Positions 22,601-31,778 of a stretch of 64,000 nucleotides of DNA are shown here, piece after piece. Under the pieces are notes generated by a model that was not told the DNA's origin, searched no databases, and saw only the letters and a list, made by a program, of their open reading frames with translations. How positions within the stretch are numbered: position 1 is the first letter of the stretch; every line of letters starts with the position of its first letter. The DNA lies in the NCBI GenBank assembly GCA_022414725.1, contig CM039462.1:129878845-129942844 (forward strand), written 5' to 3'. Made by a program: the position numbers and the translations under genes. Source of the stretch: Microglena sp. YARC (Eukaryota > Chlorophyta > Chlorophyceae > Chlamydomonadales > Chlamydomonadaceae).

Positions 22601-23067
22601 CACCACCCTCACTTCTTATCAAGCTTCAAATTTGTAAAGGCTATTGGAACCCTGCCCCACCGTCTCAGGATAGGTACTGGAGTGAAGTGGAGAGTGCCTT
22701 GCCCCCTCCCACCCACCCACCACCACACACACAAACCATCACACCAGCACCACCCTCACTTATTATCAAGCTTCAAATTTGTAAAGGCTACTGGAACCCT
22801 GCCCCCACCTTCTCAGGATGAGTTGTGGAGTGGAGAGTGCCTTACCCCCCCACCCCCCACCCACCCACACACCCCTCACTTTTTATCAAGCTTCAAATTT
22901 GTAAAGGCTATTGGAACCCTGCCCCACCTTCTCAGGATAGGTAGTGGAGTGGAGTGGAGAGTGCCTTGCCCCCACCCACACCAACACACACACCATCCCT
23001 CTCTTATTCTCTACCTTCAAATTTTGAAAGGCTATTGGAACCCTGCCCTACCTTCTCCGGATGAGGC
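15840..23067 (-). CDS. PTC7: PTC7-type PP2C protein phosphatase gene (whole locus, N-terminus unresolved)
   Basis: A metal-dependent Ser/Thr phosphatase of the PTC7/PPTC7 branch, which in yeast and animals acts in mitochondria; location here is not shown because the N-terminus is unresolved. Four exons (21900-21685, 19264-19097, 17466-17177, 15981-15840) join with matching phases (0, 0, 0, 2) and give 271 open residues from EHYGGEDAHF to a TGA stop. All PP2C metal and phosphate motifs are present in order: GGEDAHF, VADGVGGWAD, ANLGDSGF, GSDGLWDN and GGKMDDIT. Upstream, a PHPEK stretch at 23052-23067 ends at a good donor and matches the 'PHPEK..GGEDAHF' start of the family domain. Each exon is surrounded by truncated tandem copies. 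The start codon, transit peptide and promoter were not found. Confidence 0.88.
16100..16830 (-). repeat. Echo array of the terminal exon's 5' half
   Basis: The acceptor region and first ~75 nt of the last exon (CTTAG|ATTGGACATG to the GGGCGGCTCCAACTGG part) recur at about 16111-16190, 16337-16412 and 16500-16592. Shorter acceptor-side fragments (AACGGGACA..AGTTAGTTGCG) lie near 16605, 16690 and 16810. Each is separated by a GT-rich or poly-C intron piece; the copy near 16530 is broken by a C-run of about 25. All lack the GGKMDDIT half and cannot replace the true exon. Confidence 0.85.
16832..17110 (-). repeat. Two echoes of the GSDGLWDN exon's 3' half
   Basis: 16832-16930 and 17000-17107 repeat the 3' end of the exon at 17177 (CCGGTCGGC..TGCTCCCTTGCCCTAG..CATGAAATCATC), encoding variants of the AREHAGDDDFMSPYTNE region. 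They carry substitutions and stop inside the exon, so they are partial. Confidence 0.88.
17177..17466 (-). CDS. PTC7: PTC7 exon with GSDGLWDN motif
   Basis: 290 nt, acceptor CCCGCAG|CAC and donor CAAGG|GTGAGG. It encodes HYFDCPLQFGAFPEF (family: QHYFNTPFQLS), then LPGDVIIAGSDGLWDNVF, the catalytic-core Asp-Gly motif, and ends DDDFMSPYTNEALAQG. It joins the flanking parental exons in phase. Confidence 0.92.
17525..18155 (-). repeat. Echo array of the GSDGLWDN exon's 5' half
   Basis: A roughly 130-bp copy (17540-17668) covers the acceptor through LPGDVIIAG. It is followed by five shorter copies containing only the acceptor and the first ~25 nt (GCAGGGGGCAGTCGAAGTAG) at about 17702, 17774, 17857, 17917 and 17992. 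A diverged one at 18113-18150 reads QRYLDCPQQFSLL. Copy length shrinks with distance from the parental exon. Confidence 0.88.
18160..18365. other. AT-rich intron segment
   Basis: TATATA-rich stretch with an (AT)n microsatellite near 18259-18292; intronic in the phosphatase gene. No other feature seen. Confidence 0.6.
18366..19015 (-). repeat. Echo array of the GDSG exon's 3' end
   Basis: Four copies of the donor end of the exon at 19097: about 18366-18445, 18507-18590, 18698-18815 and 18892-19011. The words ACCTGCAAGGGCCGGGACTT, CGGAGTACCATGAA and CCCAAGTTGGC recur. They are interspersed with AT-rich intron pieces and extend different distances into the exon. They keep the donor (CAG|GTAATAC here) but mostly lose the acceptor side. 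Confidence 0.88.
19097..19264 (-). CDS. PTC7: PTC7 exon with GDSG motif
   Basis: 168 nt, 56 codons, phase 0-0; acceptor CTCCCAG|GGCGCC and donor TTGCAG|GTGATAC. It encodes GAMHVAHMGTKLPGSATCC.. then ALVAANLGDSGFMVLRNG and KSRPLQ. ANLGDSGF is the PP2C Gly-Asp motif, and LPGSATCC matches the family's G-S-[ST]-T-[AC]-C strand. Confidence 0.93.
19372..19790 (-). repeat. Echoes of the GDSG exon's 5' end
   Basis: ATGCATGGCGCCCTGGGAGG recurs at about 19374-19395, and a longer copy lies at 19512-19600 (CATCTAGCTGCATCACACAG to GGCGCCCTGGGAGG). Two short ones (CTAGCTGCATCACACAACAT) are at 19696 and 19724. Long (GT)n and G-runs separate them. Confidence 0.82.
19890..20375 (-). repeat. Echoes of the VGGWAD exon's 3' end
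   Basis: The donor end of the exon at 21685 (GGGATCGATCAAGAATCCAG and onward) recurs at about 19897-19935, 20022-20135, 20158-20215 and 20276-20375. The longest reach back to the FLEGKGKFEEE region as variants (VLEEKVQFEE). No copy includes DGVGGW. Confidence 0.87.
20376..21590. repeat. 53-bp AT-rich minisatellite inside the PTC7 intron
   Basis: About 22 copies of a 53-bp unit: AATCACTTTTCAAGTACCAC, ATTAAGAAT and a (AAATAAAT)-type linker. The left edge at 20362-20400 grows out of an exon-echo intron (CACTTTTCAAGTAGCACATT). Copies at 21140-21590 have more single-base indels than the rest. Confidence 0.93.
21685..21900 (-). CDS. PTC7: PTC7 exon with VADGVGGW motif
   Basis: 216 nt, 72 codons, phase 0-0; acceptor CACTCCAG|GAGCAC and donor CCCAAG|GTAAGTG. 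It encodes EHYGGEDAHFVSEHHGG, LGVADGVGGWADSGVNPADY and SRSLM.., ending GFLIDPK. DGVGGW carries the metal-binding Asp typical of the PTC7 branch. LIDPK then GAMHVAH of the next parental exon reproduces family spacing. Confidence 0.94.
22035..22240 (-). repeat. Two echoes of the VGGWAD exon's 5' end
   Basis: The first ~45 nt of the exon (GAGCACTACGGTGG..CACTTTGTC) recur at about 22036-22080 and 22190-22235, separated by G-runs and (GT)n. They encode EHYGGEDAHFVSE variants but stop before DGVGGW. Confidence 0.87.
22241..22490. other. GT-rich intron with C-run
   Basis: Intronic, with GGGTGG and GGAGTGGA repeats and a C-run of about 28 at 22423-22450. Nothing else seen. Confidence 0.6.
22500..23050 (-). 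repeat. Echo array around the PHPEK donor
   Basis: About five units of 120-130 bp, each containing a version of TCAGGATGAGTTGTGGAGTG preceded by TGGAACCCTGCCCCACC and a TCAAATTTGTAAAGGCTA block. The minus strand carries the GAGAAGGTGGGGCAGG donor region downstream of PHPEK. Confidence 0.75.
23052..23067 (-). CDS. PTC7: PTC7 PHPEK segment (short exon or 3' end of a longer one)
   Basis: CGGAGAAG|GTAGGG is a good donor, and the frame that joins the next exon reads PHPEK just before EHYGGEDAHF, as the family requires. Upstream in that frame a stop occurs near 23137, and TTTGTTTTGCTACAG|G immediately before looks like an acceptor. The exon may therefore be only 16 nt, or this copy may be frameshifted. 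Other copies in the array read PLKLNSLVCYR into the same place. Confidence 0.5.
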
Positions 23068-23079
23068 CTGTAGCAAAAC

Positions 23080-24395
23080 AAAGCTGTTGAGTTGAGGGAA
23101 CAGGCTTCTTCGCTGGTGTAGCAGCCAAAACCTCAGCTTCTTGAACGTCTGTCTTCATTACTGCGAATGTGCAACCCAGGTGTGGACGTTCGTGAGAAGT
23201 TGGCTGTGTTTATGAACAATCCCATGGAAAGAGGAGGATGAAAAGCCTGTAGCAGAGGGGAACAGGTTTCTTTACTGGTGTAGCAGCCAAAACCTCAGCT
23301 TCTTGAACGTCTGTCTTCACTACTGCGAGTGTGCTACCCAGGGGTGGAAGGTAGTGAGGGGTTGGCTGTGTTTATGAACAATCCCATGGAAAGAGGAGGA
23401 TGAAAAGCCTGAAGCAGAGGGGAACAGGCTTTTTCAGTGGTGTAGCAGCCAAAACCTCAGCTTCTTGAACGTCTGTCTTCACTACTGCGAGAGTGCAACC
23501 CAGGGGTGGAAGATAGTGAGGGGTTGGCTGTGTTTATGAACAATCCCATGGAAAGAGGAGGATGAAAAGCCTGTAGCAGAGGGGAACAGGCTTCTTCAGC
23601 AGCGCAGCAGCCAAAACCTCAGCTTCTTGAACGTCTGTCTTCACTACTGCGAGGGTGCAACCAGGGGTGAAGGTAGTGAGGGGTTGCTGTGTTTTTCAAA
23701 AATCGTGTGTGCAAAGAGGGTTTGAGCCCTGTAGCACACTAAGCTGTTGAGTTTGAGGGGAACAGGCTTCTTCAGTGGCGTAGCAGCCAAAACCTCAGCT
23801 TCTTGAACGTCTGTCCTCTCAACTGCGAATGTGCAACCCACAGAGGAAAGAAGTGAGAAGTTGGCTTTGTCTATCAATGAGTGTATGTGGAGAGAAGGGT
23901 GAGGCTTGTAGCACACTTAGCTGTTGAGTTTGAGGGGAACAGGCTTCTTCAGTGGCGTAGGAGCCAAAACCTCAGCTTCTTGAACGTCTGTCCTCTCAAC
24001 TGCGAATGTGCAACAAAGGTGGAAGCTTGTAAGAAGTTTCCTTAGTATATTTATCAACGATTGCATAAAAAGAGGAGTGTAAGGCCTGTGGCACACTAAG
24101 CTGTTGAGTTTGAGGGGAACAGGCTTCTTTAGTGGCGTAGCAGCCAAAACCTCAGCTTCTTGAACGTGTCATCACTACTGCGAATGTGCAACCAGGGTGG
24201 AAGTAGTGAGGGGTTGGCTGTGTTTATCAAGGAGTGTGTGTAGAGAGAAGGGTGAGGCCTGTATCAAACAAAGCTGTTGAGTTTGAGGGGAACAGGCTTA
24301 TTTAATGGCGTGGCAGCCAAAACTTCAGATTCTTGAACGTCTGCCCTCTGAACTGCGTATGTGCAACCCAGAAGTGGAAGGTAGTGAGAATTTGA
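23080..24395 (-). repeat. Eight-copy echo array upstream of the phosphatase domain
   Basis: Eight units of 155-185 bp, each with CAGCCAAAACCTCAGCTTCT and TGAACGTCTG (minus reading TDVQEAEVLAATPLKKPVP). Positions of the core are about 23125, 23288, 23449, 23609, 23790, 23963, 24146 and 24317. The core frame is conserved between copies while flanks vary, suggesting it derives from a coding exon, perhaps the N-terminal region; the parental copy could not be identified. Confidence 0.7.
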
Positions 24396-24429
24396 AGAAG
24401 TTCTCCCTACACCACGCTCCAGAGTACAG

Positions 24430-24612
24430 CAGAGAGTGGTAGTGATGGTGGTGGTGGTGGTGGTGGTGGTAGTGATGGTGTGGTGGTAGTGATGGTGGTG
24501 TGGTGGTGGTGGTGGTGTGGTGGTAGTGAGGGTGGGTGGTGGTGGTGGTGGTGGTGGTAGTGATGGTGGTGGTAGGGGTAGTGGTGCAAGTGTCGGTGGT
24601 AGTAGTCGCCTT
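24430..24612. repeat. (GGT)n / GGTAGTGAT microsatellite
   Basis: GTGGTGGTGG runs with GTAGTGATG interruptions, about 180 bp. Confidence 0.92.
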
Positions 24613-24684
24613 TGTTTATCAATGATTGTTGGAAGACATAGGATGAAATCTATTATGACAAGAATGCTTTGATTTGAACTGATG

Positions 24685-25700
24685 ATGTTACTGCCGAAGA
24701 CGGCGAGGAGCCTTCAAGGCTGGGGCCATGTAACCAAGTTCAAGCACACATCATCCAACCACTAAATTGCTTAGGTTACTATGTAACAGCCAAAGACGGT
24801 GAGAAACCAAATCGCTGGCTGGACCATGTAACCCAGTTCAAGTTCAAGTCTTCGACACTGAATTGTTTATGTAATTATGTTATGTTTTGCTATGTTACAG
24901 ATTACGGGAGAGTGTTCGTAGCATAGCAAACAATGAAGGACTATTAATTAATTTGTCATATATCCTTTCCAAGACAATTAGTCCGTTATTATTCTCGATT
25001 TTTTCTTAGATTATCCCAGCCGAAGACGGTGAGCAGCCAAATTGCTGGCTGGAGCCAAATAACCTAGTTGAAGAACAAGTCTTCGACACTGAATTGTTCA
25101 TGTAATTCTGTTTTGTTTTGCAATGTTACAGATTACGGGAGAGTGTTCGTAGCATAGCAAACAATCAAGGACTTTTAACTAATTTATCTTGTATCCTTTC
25201 CAAGACGATTAGTCCATTATTGTTCCCAATCTTTGGCGGAGCCCCCTCTTTAAGGGGGCGGGAGCCCCCATGTTTACCCATTTGTCCGTTTGTCCGACGG
25301 AAAAACTTGAAGCCCGACACGTCAACCAACGGTCGCATAACTAACTCGCTTCAGTCAGCTCCATCGTTGCCACCTTTCGTTCCGTTGCCAACACACTCCG
25401 TCGATTTTTAAGCGACGCTGCATAGGACTTGTTTATACCGGCCAAAGACGGTGAGCAGCCAAATTGCTGGCTGGAGCCAAATAACCAAGTTCAAGTTCAA
25501 GTTCAAGTTCTAGTCTTCGACAACGAGTTGTTGATGAAAATATGTAATTATGTAATTATGTAATTATGTAACCAAGTTCAAGTTCAAGTCTTCGACAACG
25601 AGTTGTTCATGTAATTATGTCGCAGCCGGAGACGGCGAGCAGCCAAATCGCTCGCTGGAGACATGTAACCAAGTTCAAATCAAGTCTTGGACACTGAAAG
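24685..25700 (+). repeat. Hairpin-motif cluster with tandem duplication and dispersed repeat
   Basis: Five or six copies of the hairpin motif (about 24690, 24789, 25017, 25437, 25624 and a fragment at 25563), all plus. A block starting near TTACAGATTACGGGAGAGTG is duplicated (24895-25010 and 25126-25237). 25238-25430 is the second copy of the GGGGGCGGGAGCCCCC repeat seen at 14980-15175. Confidence 0.78.
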
Positions 25701-26110
25701 GGCAAGCCGGTGGGTTGCTCTGAGGGACTCCACTCCCTAGTCAGTAGCCCAACCACCAACAACCACCTACACCCAACCACCTACACCCAATGGGTCGTTC
25801 CAAGGGACTCCTCTCCCCATTCAGTAGCCCAACCACCTACACCCAACCACCAACAACCACCTACACCCAATGGGTCGTTCCAAGGGACTCCTCTCCCTAG
25901 TCAGTAGCCCAACCACCTACAACCACCTAGACCCGCCCACCTACACCCAACTACCTGCACCCACCTTCACCCAACCACCTACACCCAATGGGTTGTTTCA
26001 AGGGACTCCTCTCCCTAGTCAGTACCCCAACCACCTACAACCACCAACACGCAACCACCTACACCCAATGGGTTGTTCCGAGGAACTTCTCTACCCATCA
26101 GTAGGGTTGG
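25700..26110. repeat. Minisatellite with CACCTACACCCAATGGGT core
   Basis: Five copies (spacing about 70-120 bp) of CACCTACACCCAATGGGT followed by a GTTCCAAGGGACTCCTCTCC-like segment and CAGTAGCCCAACCACC. The length variation comes from extra CCAACCACCTACA blocks. Confidence 0.85.
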
Positions 26111-26149
26111 AGTTTCAAAATCTGTAGTGAATGATTATTAAAACTTGAG

Positions 26150-26515
26150 TGGATGAGCATAAGACACTTCGTGAATGATTAGAAAACCTACAGTGAATGA
26201 TTAAATGATTAAAAACATTAAGTGAATGCTAGTATAACCTTTAGTTACTGATTATAGAATATTTAGTGAATGATTATAAAACGTTGGTGCATGAGTATAA
26301 AACAGGTAGTGAACGGTTATAAAACCTTTAGTGAATGATTGTAACACATTAAGTGAATGATTATAAAACCTGTAGAGAATGATTATAAGGTTTAGAGAAT
26401 GATTATAAAAGGTTTAGGGAATGATTATAAAAGGTTTAGGGAATGATTATAAAAGGTTTAGGGAATGATAATAAAAGGTTTAGGGAATGATTACAAAACC
26501 TTCAGGGTTTCAACA
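26150..26515. repeat. Diverged 20-30-bp repeat (GTGAATGATTATAAAACCT)
   Basis: More than a dozen units of AGTGAATGATTATAAAACCT, becoming an exact 22-bp repeat (GGTTTAGGGAATGATTATAA plus AA) at 26400-26490. Confidence 0.83.
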
Positions 26516-26629
26516 ATAATTTCAACTTGAACTTCAACATCTTTAACTTCTAAAATCACAACAACTTAAAGTTCAAAATCACAACAACTTCACAAGAGTT
26601 TCAATTGCAATTCCAACTATCTCAACTCA

Positions 26630-27745
26630 TTTATCTGCCCCTCTGTTACTCTTTATCTTGCCCTCTTCTCCTTTATCTTGCCCTCCTCTCCTGCCCTCTA
26701 TCTTGCCCTCATCTCCTGTCCTTTATCCTGCCCTCTTCTCCTTTATCTAGCCCTCTTCTCCTGTCCTTTATCTTCCCCTCGTCTACTCTCCTTTATCTTG
26801 CCCTCTTCTCCTGTCCTTTATCTTGCCCTCTTCTCCTGTCCTTTATCTTGCCCTCTTCTCCTGTCCTTTATCTAGCCCTCTTCTCCTGTCCTTTATCTAG
26901 CCCTCTTCTCCTTTATCTTGCCCTCTTCTCCTGTCCTTTATCTTGCCCTCATCTCCTGTCCTTTATCTAGCCCTCTTCTCCTTTATCTTGCCCTCTTCTC
27001 CTGTCCTTTATCTTGCCCTCTTCTCCTGTCCTTTATCTAGCCCTCTTCTCCTTTATCTTGCCCTCTTCTCCTGTCCTCTATCTTCCCCTCGTCAACTCTC
27101 CTTTACCTTGCCCTCTTCTCCTTTATCTAGCCCTCTTCTCCTTTATCTTGCCCTCTTCTCCTGTCCTTTATCTTGCCCTCTTCTCCTTTATCTTGCCCTC
27201 TTCTCCTTTATCTAGCCCTCGACTCCTGTCCTTTATCTTGCCCTCTTCTCCTGTCCTTTATCTTGCCCTCTTCTCCTTTATCTAGCCCTCTTCTCCTGTC
27301 CTTTATCTTGCCCTCTTCTCCTTTATCTAGCACTCTTCTCCTGTCCTTTATCTTGCCCTTGTCTACTCTCCTTTATCTTGCCCTCTTCTCCTTTATCTTG
27401 CCCTCTTCTCCTGTCCTTTATCTTGCCCTCCTCTACTCTCCTTTATCTTGCCCTCTTCTCCTTTATCTAGCCCTATCTTCCTGTCCTTTATCTTGCCCTC
27501 TTCTCCTGTCCTTCATCTGGCCCTCGTCTACTCTCCTATATCTTGCCCTCTTCTCCTTTATCTAGCCCTCTTCTCCTGTCCTTTATCTTCCCCTCGTCTA
27601 CTCTCCTTCATCTTGCCCTCTTCTCCTTTATCTAGCCCTCTTCTCCTGTCCTTTATCTTGCCCTCTTCTCCTTTATCTAGCCCTCTTCTCCTGTCCTTTA
27701 TCTTGCCCTCATCTCCTCTCCTTTAACTTGCCCTCTGCCCTCCAC
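26630..27745. repeat. 20/25-bp pyrimidine minisatellite
   Basis: About 48 units of CTTTATCTTGCCCTCTTCTC, with or without an extra CTGTC, and CTAG/CTTG, CTAC and CATC variants. The strand is nearly pure C/T. Both 20 and 25 bp are compatible with open Ser/Pro/Leu-rich frames, which I regard as artefacts. Confidence 0.94.
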
Positions 27746-30010
27746 ACTCTGCTTACTAGCTCTTCAGTTGCATCCTGATCATATTCACATCAGTATGTGG
27801 TTTGCTTAGGAAGGGCTTCCAACCTGTACTCATACATCTCGAACCTCAAACTAAGTGAGCTGTCAACACAGCGCCGAGATCGAGGACGAGGGACGAGGGA
27901 AGAGGGACGAATATCTTCGTTGCAAGCGATACCACGTGGCCACATGGACAATGGCCCGATTACGTAGCAGTGATCGCTGGATTACGAAGCAGGGATAACG
28001 GAGGTAATGGGCTGAGGTCGGTTGTGCTTCCTGGCCAAATAACCCTAAAAGCTAATCTCGAAGTCAGACACAGGAAGCTGTGGAGAGGGCGAGGAAAGAT
28101 AACAAAGAACGAAGACGCACTTCGGCGCACCGATTACGGAATAGGGTAGGGCGGACAAATGAGACAAAGTGTCGAACATAGTCCTTTTTGATGGTTTTGT
28201 TCAGAGACTGGTCGTGAAGTAGCGAATTTTGAGGGCGTCATTCTTGTGCCATGCGCTTTTTTGTCAGGACAGCATCTTGAATGCGGGCGATATGCTTTTT
28301 GGAACATCCTCTAAAACTCGGGCTTGGAGTGCAGCGAGCGAGACGTAAACGAGCTAGCAGATCACCAAGCGCGCATGTGGCGGTCATCGATCTCAGCCTC
28401 CCTGCCCGATACACCGCGAGTAGTTCCTAACGCAAAAATATCGGACCGGGTAGTAGGATGTTTTTTATGTTTTGTTCAGAGGTTGGGTGGGTGGGTGGGT
28501 GGATGGGAGCGTTCGCTTTCACATCAGCGTTGCGGGGATGCGCGATGTAGTTTGAATGAAAGATTCGACAATGGCAGGCGTCAGGCGCCGTGACTGGTGT
28601 GAGCAAATAGGTTCGGGGGGGAAGGGGGATGTCTAGTCCAGGGAATATGTCCACCAAGGTTCGAAATCATGCGATGGTATCATCTGAAGCGGGACTTGCA
28701 TGCATGCTAAGCTCTGTGCTATCTGAATCCACGACACAAGCCAGTAGCACCCGGCAAACAAACAAGCTTCGCTGCATGGTGGCGAGTTCATGCGCTAAAT
28801 GGGCACAGTCTCATGCTTAGTATCACCGCGGCAGCACACACATGGGATGCGATTAACAAAGGACGTGACCGCATAGGCACCACTTCATGAAACATGAGAG
28901 CGCACATCCAGCGTCGATGGAATATCAACGAGCTGGGGTCGAATATCAACCTCGACGGTGAAGGGACCCTTATCTGTCTCCCACGCTTGAAACGGCCTTT
29001 TCCTCTAACGAAGCCTTTCTCTCTCCTACGCGTCAATAACTTGTCCCATTATCTACGAAATACTATAATCTCGCATTTCAGGCTCGGGACTAACCCCCAC
29101 CTCTCATGTCTCCTCCTCCCCACATTCACCTTACCCGCTGTTACACTGTTACATTCCAAATCTAGCTGCTCACCTGTTCCTGGCTCTGCCACTACCACGT
29201 TGGTGAGATCGCTGTGGGTCGAGCGCGCAGAAGAGGGTACTCGACGAACCGACCTGGCGTTGGCAGGATGCAAACCAATTGCGCATGCCTGGCCTGACTT
29301 ATGGCTTGCGCCCGTTGCATGCACTGAACGCATGGTTCAGTGAAAGGAGAGGTTTGGGGATGAAAGGTAGGGTGGCTGAAAACGAGAATGACGAAGGCTC
29401 GGCTTGCAAATGCCTCATAGCCCCAGCTTCACAAGTTGTTCTTGTACTGGATTTGCGGCGAGCGGCTAGATTGCTGTACTGCCCCTGTCAATGTCTTTGC
29501 CGCGGCAAAAGGCCAACTACCATACTATCCGAAACGCGGGCCCTGATCCGAAACCAAAATGTACAGACGGCACGATCGCCGGTCGTGGCCTTCTGGGTCT
29601 GCGACGCAACAGACCCACTGGGGTCCCGTGTTGCGAGAGGCTAAATAAGCTCTGCGACGCAAGACGGCAAGACGCAGCGTTACGAACAGGCTTGGTCCAA
29701 ACCGAAACGATAGTGCCAACAGCTTTGCCAAGTGAACAAAGAGGGGGGAGTTGAAGATTGCGATTGGATTGAATTGTTACATGCTCTTCAGGAAACTCTG
29801 GGCTGCTCACTGTCTTCCAATTCCAGGTTACCCCGTGGGATGGACCTAATTACCCTACTGCTGCCTGCACCCTGTTAAACACGTTTAATGGATGTTAAGG
29901 ATTGCAGCCCCAGTCAAACACCCAACAATCTGACACCAGAAATGGATAGTTAGGACGTACAGGCAGGCCGTAGAAGAAGTAGCCATGGAGCCGCCGGCTC
30001 TCTTATATTA
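27746..30010. other. Unassigned unique-looking region
   Basis: About 2.3 kb of balanced composition without simple repeats. Open frames on both strands are short (up to ~150 codons, e.g. plus 28894-29343 and minus 29517-29810) and match no family I recognise. It may hold exons of an unrecognised gene, a decayed element, or nothing. Confidence 0.4.
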
Positions 30011-30019
30011 TTATATATA

Positions 30020-30173
30020 GGGATCGGCATATCATATGATGTTGGCCAAAGGTGAGTATGATATCCTACAAATTGTATCATATGATATTGTATTTAAATT
30101 GTAACTTTGGCCTAGCCAGACTGACGGCATCATACGATATCATGATATCATATGATGTCATACTGCCGTTCCC
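30020..30173 (+). mobile_element. MITE-like element, copy 1 (154 bp, TA target duplication)
   Basis: Terminal inverted repeats GGGATCGGCA...TGCCGTTCCC (one mismatch) flanked on both sides by TA. The interior is rich in the palindromes ATCATATGAT and GATATC, so most of the element can fold back. Size, TIRs and TA duplications resemble non-autonomous Tc1/mariner-type elements. Confidence 0.65.
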
Positions 30174-30245
30174 TACTTATAATATGCAAGGTCTGGCATG
30201 TAGCAAAGCTGGAGCTAGACCTCGAATGCTCATGCAGAATGACTA

Positions 30246-30419
30246 GGGATCGGCATATCATATCATGTTGGCCAAAGTTGAGTATGATATCATTTGATAT
30301 CATACAAATTGCATCAAATGACCGCAAATGATATTGTTTGTAAATTGTAACTTTGGCCTAGTCAGACTGCCGGCATCATATGATATCATGTGATGACAAG
30401 ATGACATGTTGCCGTTCCC
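30246..30419 (+). mobile_element. MITE-like element, copy 2 (174 bp)
   Basis: Same ends as copy 1 (GGGATCGGCA...TGCCGTTCCC, TA on both sides) and the same interior order (TGTTGGCCAAA, GTGAGTATGATATC or GAGTATGATATC, GTAACTTTGGCCTAG). It starts 73 bp after copy 1 in the same orientation. Confidence 0.65.
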
Positions 30420-30484
30420 TACGTATATAACAGATAGGCAGTACAGTACAGGGTGCTACATTGGGTCAATTGGGGTTGTATCAA

Positions 30485-30692
30485 AAGAGCAACTGCTTTT
30501 ATGGGAAAGTGTTTACAATCGTTATGGAACAGAGAGGTGCGCAGACATTAAGTAGCAAGGCACCTCGTGAATGTTTAGGTGCGACCTAACCACAGTACAC
30601 GCCAGAGGTATAACTAACTGGCGTGGTCACAGTCACAAGCTGACTGGACATGACGGACACGTGGTCTCTAGCAGGTACCACCCGTGTGCCAC
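30485..30692 (-). repeat. Dispersed repeat D, copy 1
   Basis: About 205 bp sharing order and orientation with 42797-43012: GTGTTTA, ATCGTTA.GGAACAGAGAGG, GACATTAAGTAGCAAGGCAC, GCCAGAGGTATAACTAACTG, GCGTGGTCACAGTCACA and CTCTAGCAGGTACC. It abuts the 3' end of the Dualen-like LINE. Confidence 0.8.
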
Positions 30693-30734
30693 AAGGTACG
30701 GAAAAAAAAGATAACGCCTGGAGGGGCGTGGTGT

Positions 30735-31465
30735 TAAGGGGACCCTCCCGTACGCCGCAGCTGGGGAAAGTCACCATGGCAGACATAGTAAGTGTCACCC
30801 TCCAGGCGGGGGGGACTCCTTCATGCGACGCGTGGCAAGAATGCTGGTACAGGAGGCGGTAGATTCTCTGTGCAGCTTAGAGATGAGTTTGTCTACGTGT
30901 TCGCGACTGATCCCTAAGGTGGAGAGATGGGTAATAGTTGGGATTGGTAATGGTACCAGTGGTACCTATGGTGAAGACTAGTAGTGTACAAGGAATCCTT
31001 GTTGTTGAAGGATACGTTGGAGCTCCTTATGCTGAACGCTCTCTTTCCTGGAATTTGATTTGGGTGGTTAGTGTCTGAGCAGTAGCCCAGTTCAAACTAT
31101 GTAGGCTTTTCTTGGTTTGGATTCGTCGTCAATGAGGAGGAGATCAGGCCTGTATTTTATCCCATGTGGCTTGGGGAAGATCAGGGGGTTTGAGGGTGGC
31201 CTGGGGGTCTTGTGGGAATGTCGGAGGTCGCTTCACAAGTGCCTGCATCCATGTACATGGGGAGAGCCCCCAGAGCTCCTTTGGCTACTGCCTTTTGGAT
31301 GAGTTGGACCGCCTTATTATGTCTGTTAATATACATTCCTTTGAAGACAGGGTGGCTGCACCCAGCAAGAATAATGGCCAGCTCCGTCCTGTGCTTTGCG
31401 ACAAAGAGGGCAGTTTTACATCAGAGGGGGGGCTAGTGCTAGTACCATAGGGGCGTTTGTATCTG
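30735..31465 (-). pseudogene. LINE C-terminus: CCHC finger, RLE-like domain and tail
   Basis: In frame fragments the minus strand reads NCPLCRKAQDGAGH.. with a Cys a few residues later (CCHC, 31420-31370), then MYINRHNKAVQLIQKAV, then KYRPDLLLIDDES and KAYIV followed, after a one-base shift, by ELGYCSDTNHP. The order CCHC, RHN, (R/K)PD, D/E is that of R2-type restriction-like endonucleases. The ORF tail reads HVDKLISKLHRES.. and TYYVCHGDFPQLRRTGGSP then TAA. It needs frame changes to read through. Confidence 0.72.
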
Positions 31466-31778
31466 TACGCCAATTTCCTAGTCCATAAGCGTCCCCACCG
31501 AGCCTTGTGGATTTGTATTTTTTGCCACCCATTTCATGTCGGTGGATTGCCAGAAACGATTACTAGCCTGAGGGAGGTGGAAGGGGTTGGCTTGCTCCAC
31601 ATGGAGGCGTATATGCCCGTGGTGTTGGCATGCCCGGTGTGCAGGGGGGTGGGGAGGTTAGCCTTGATACCCTTGGTGAGATTGTTGGCCGGGTGCCGGG
31701 GGGGCTGGTCCCCATTAATAGATTTGGGGGCTGGACAGACGGCCAGTTGCATATTGAGGTGGCGCATGTTCCCCTGTT

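Noticed and set aside
26605..27726. Ser/Pro/Leu-rich frames in the pyrimidine repeat
   Set aside because: Several frames are open simultaneously, composed only of the 20/25-bp unit.
28324..29810. Candidate genes on both strands
   Set aside because: Short overlapping frames with no family resemblance, splice pattern or repeat support; left as unassigned.
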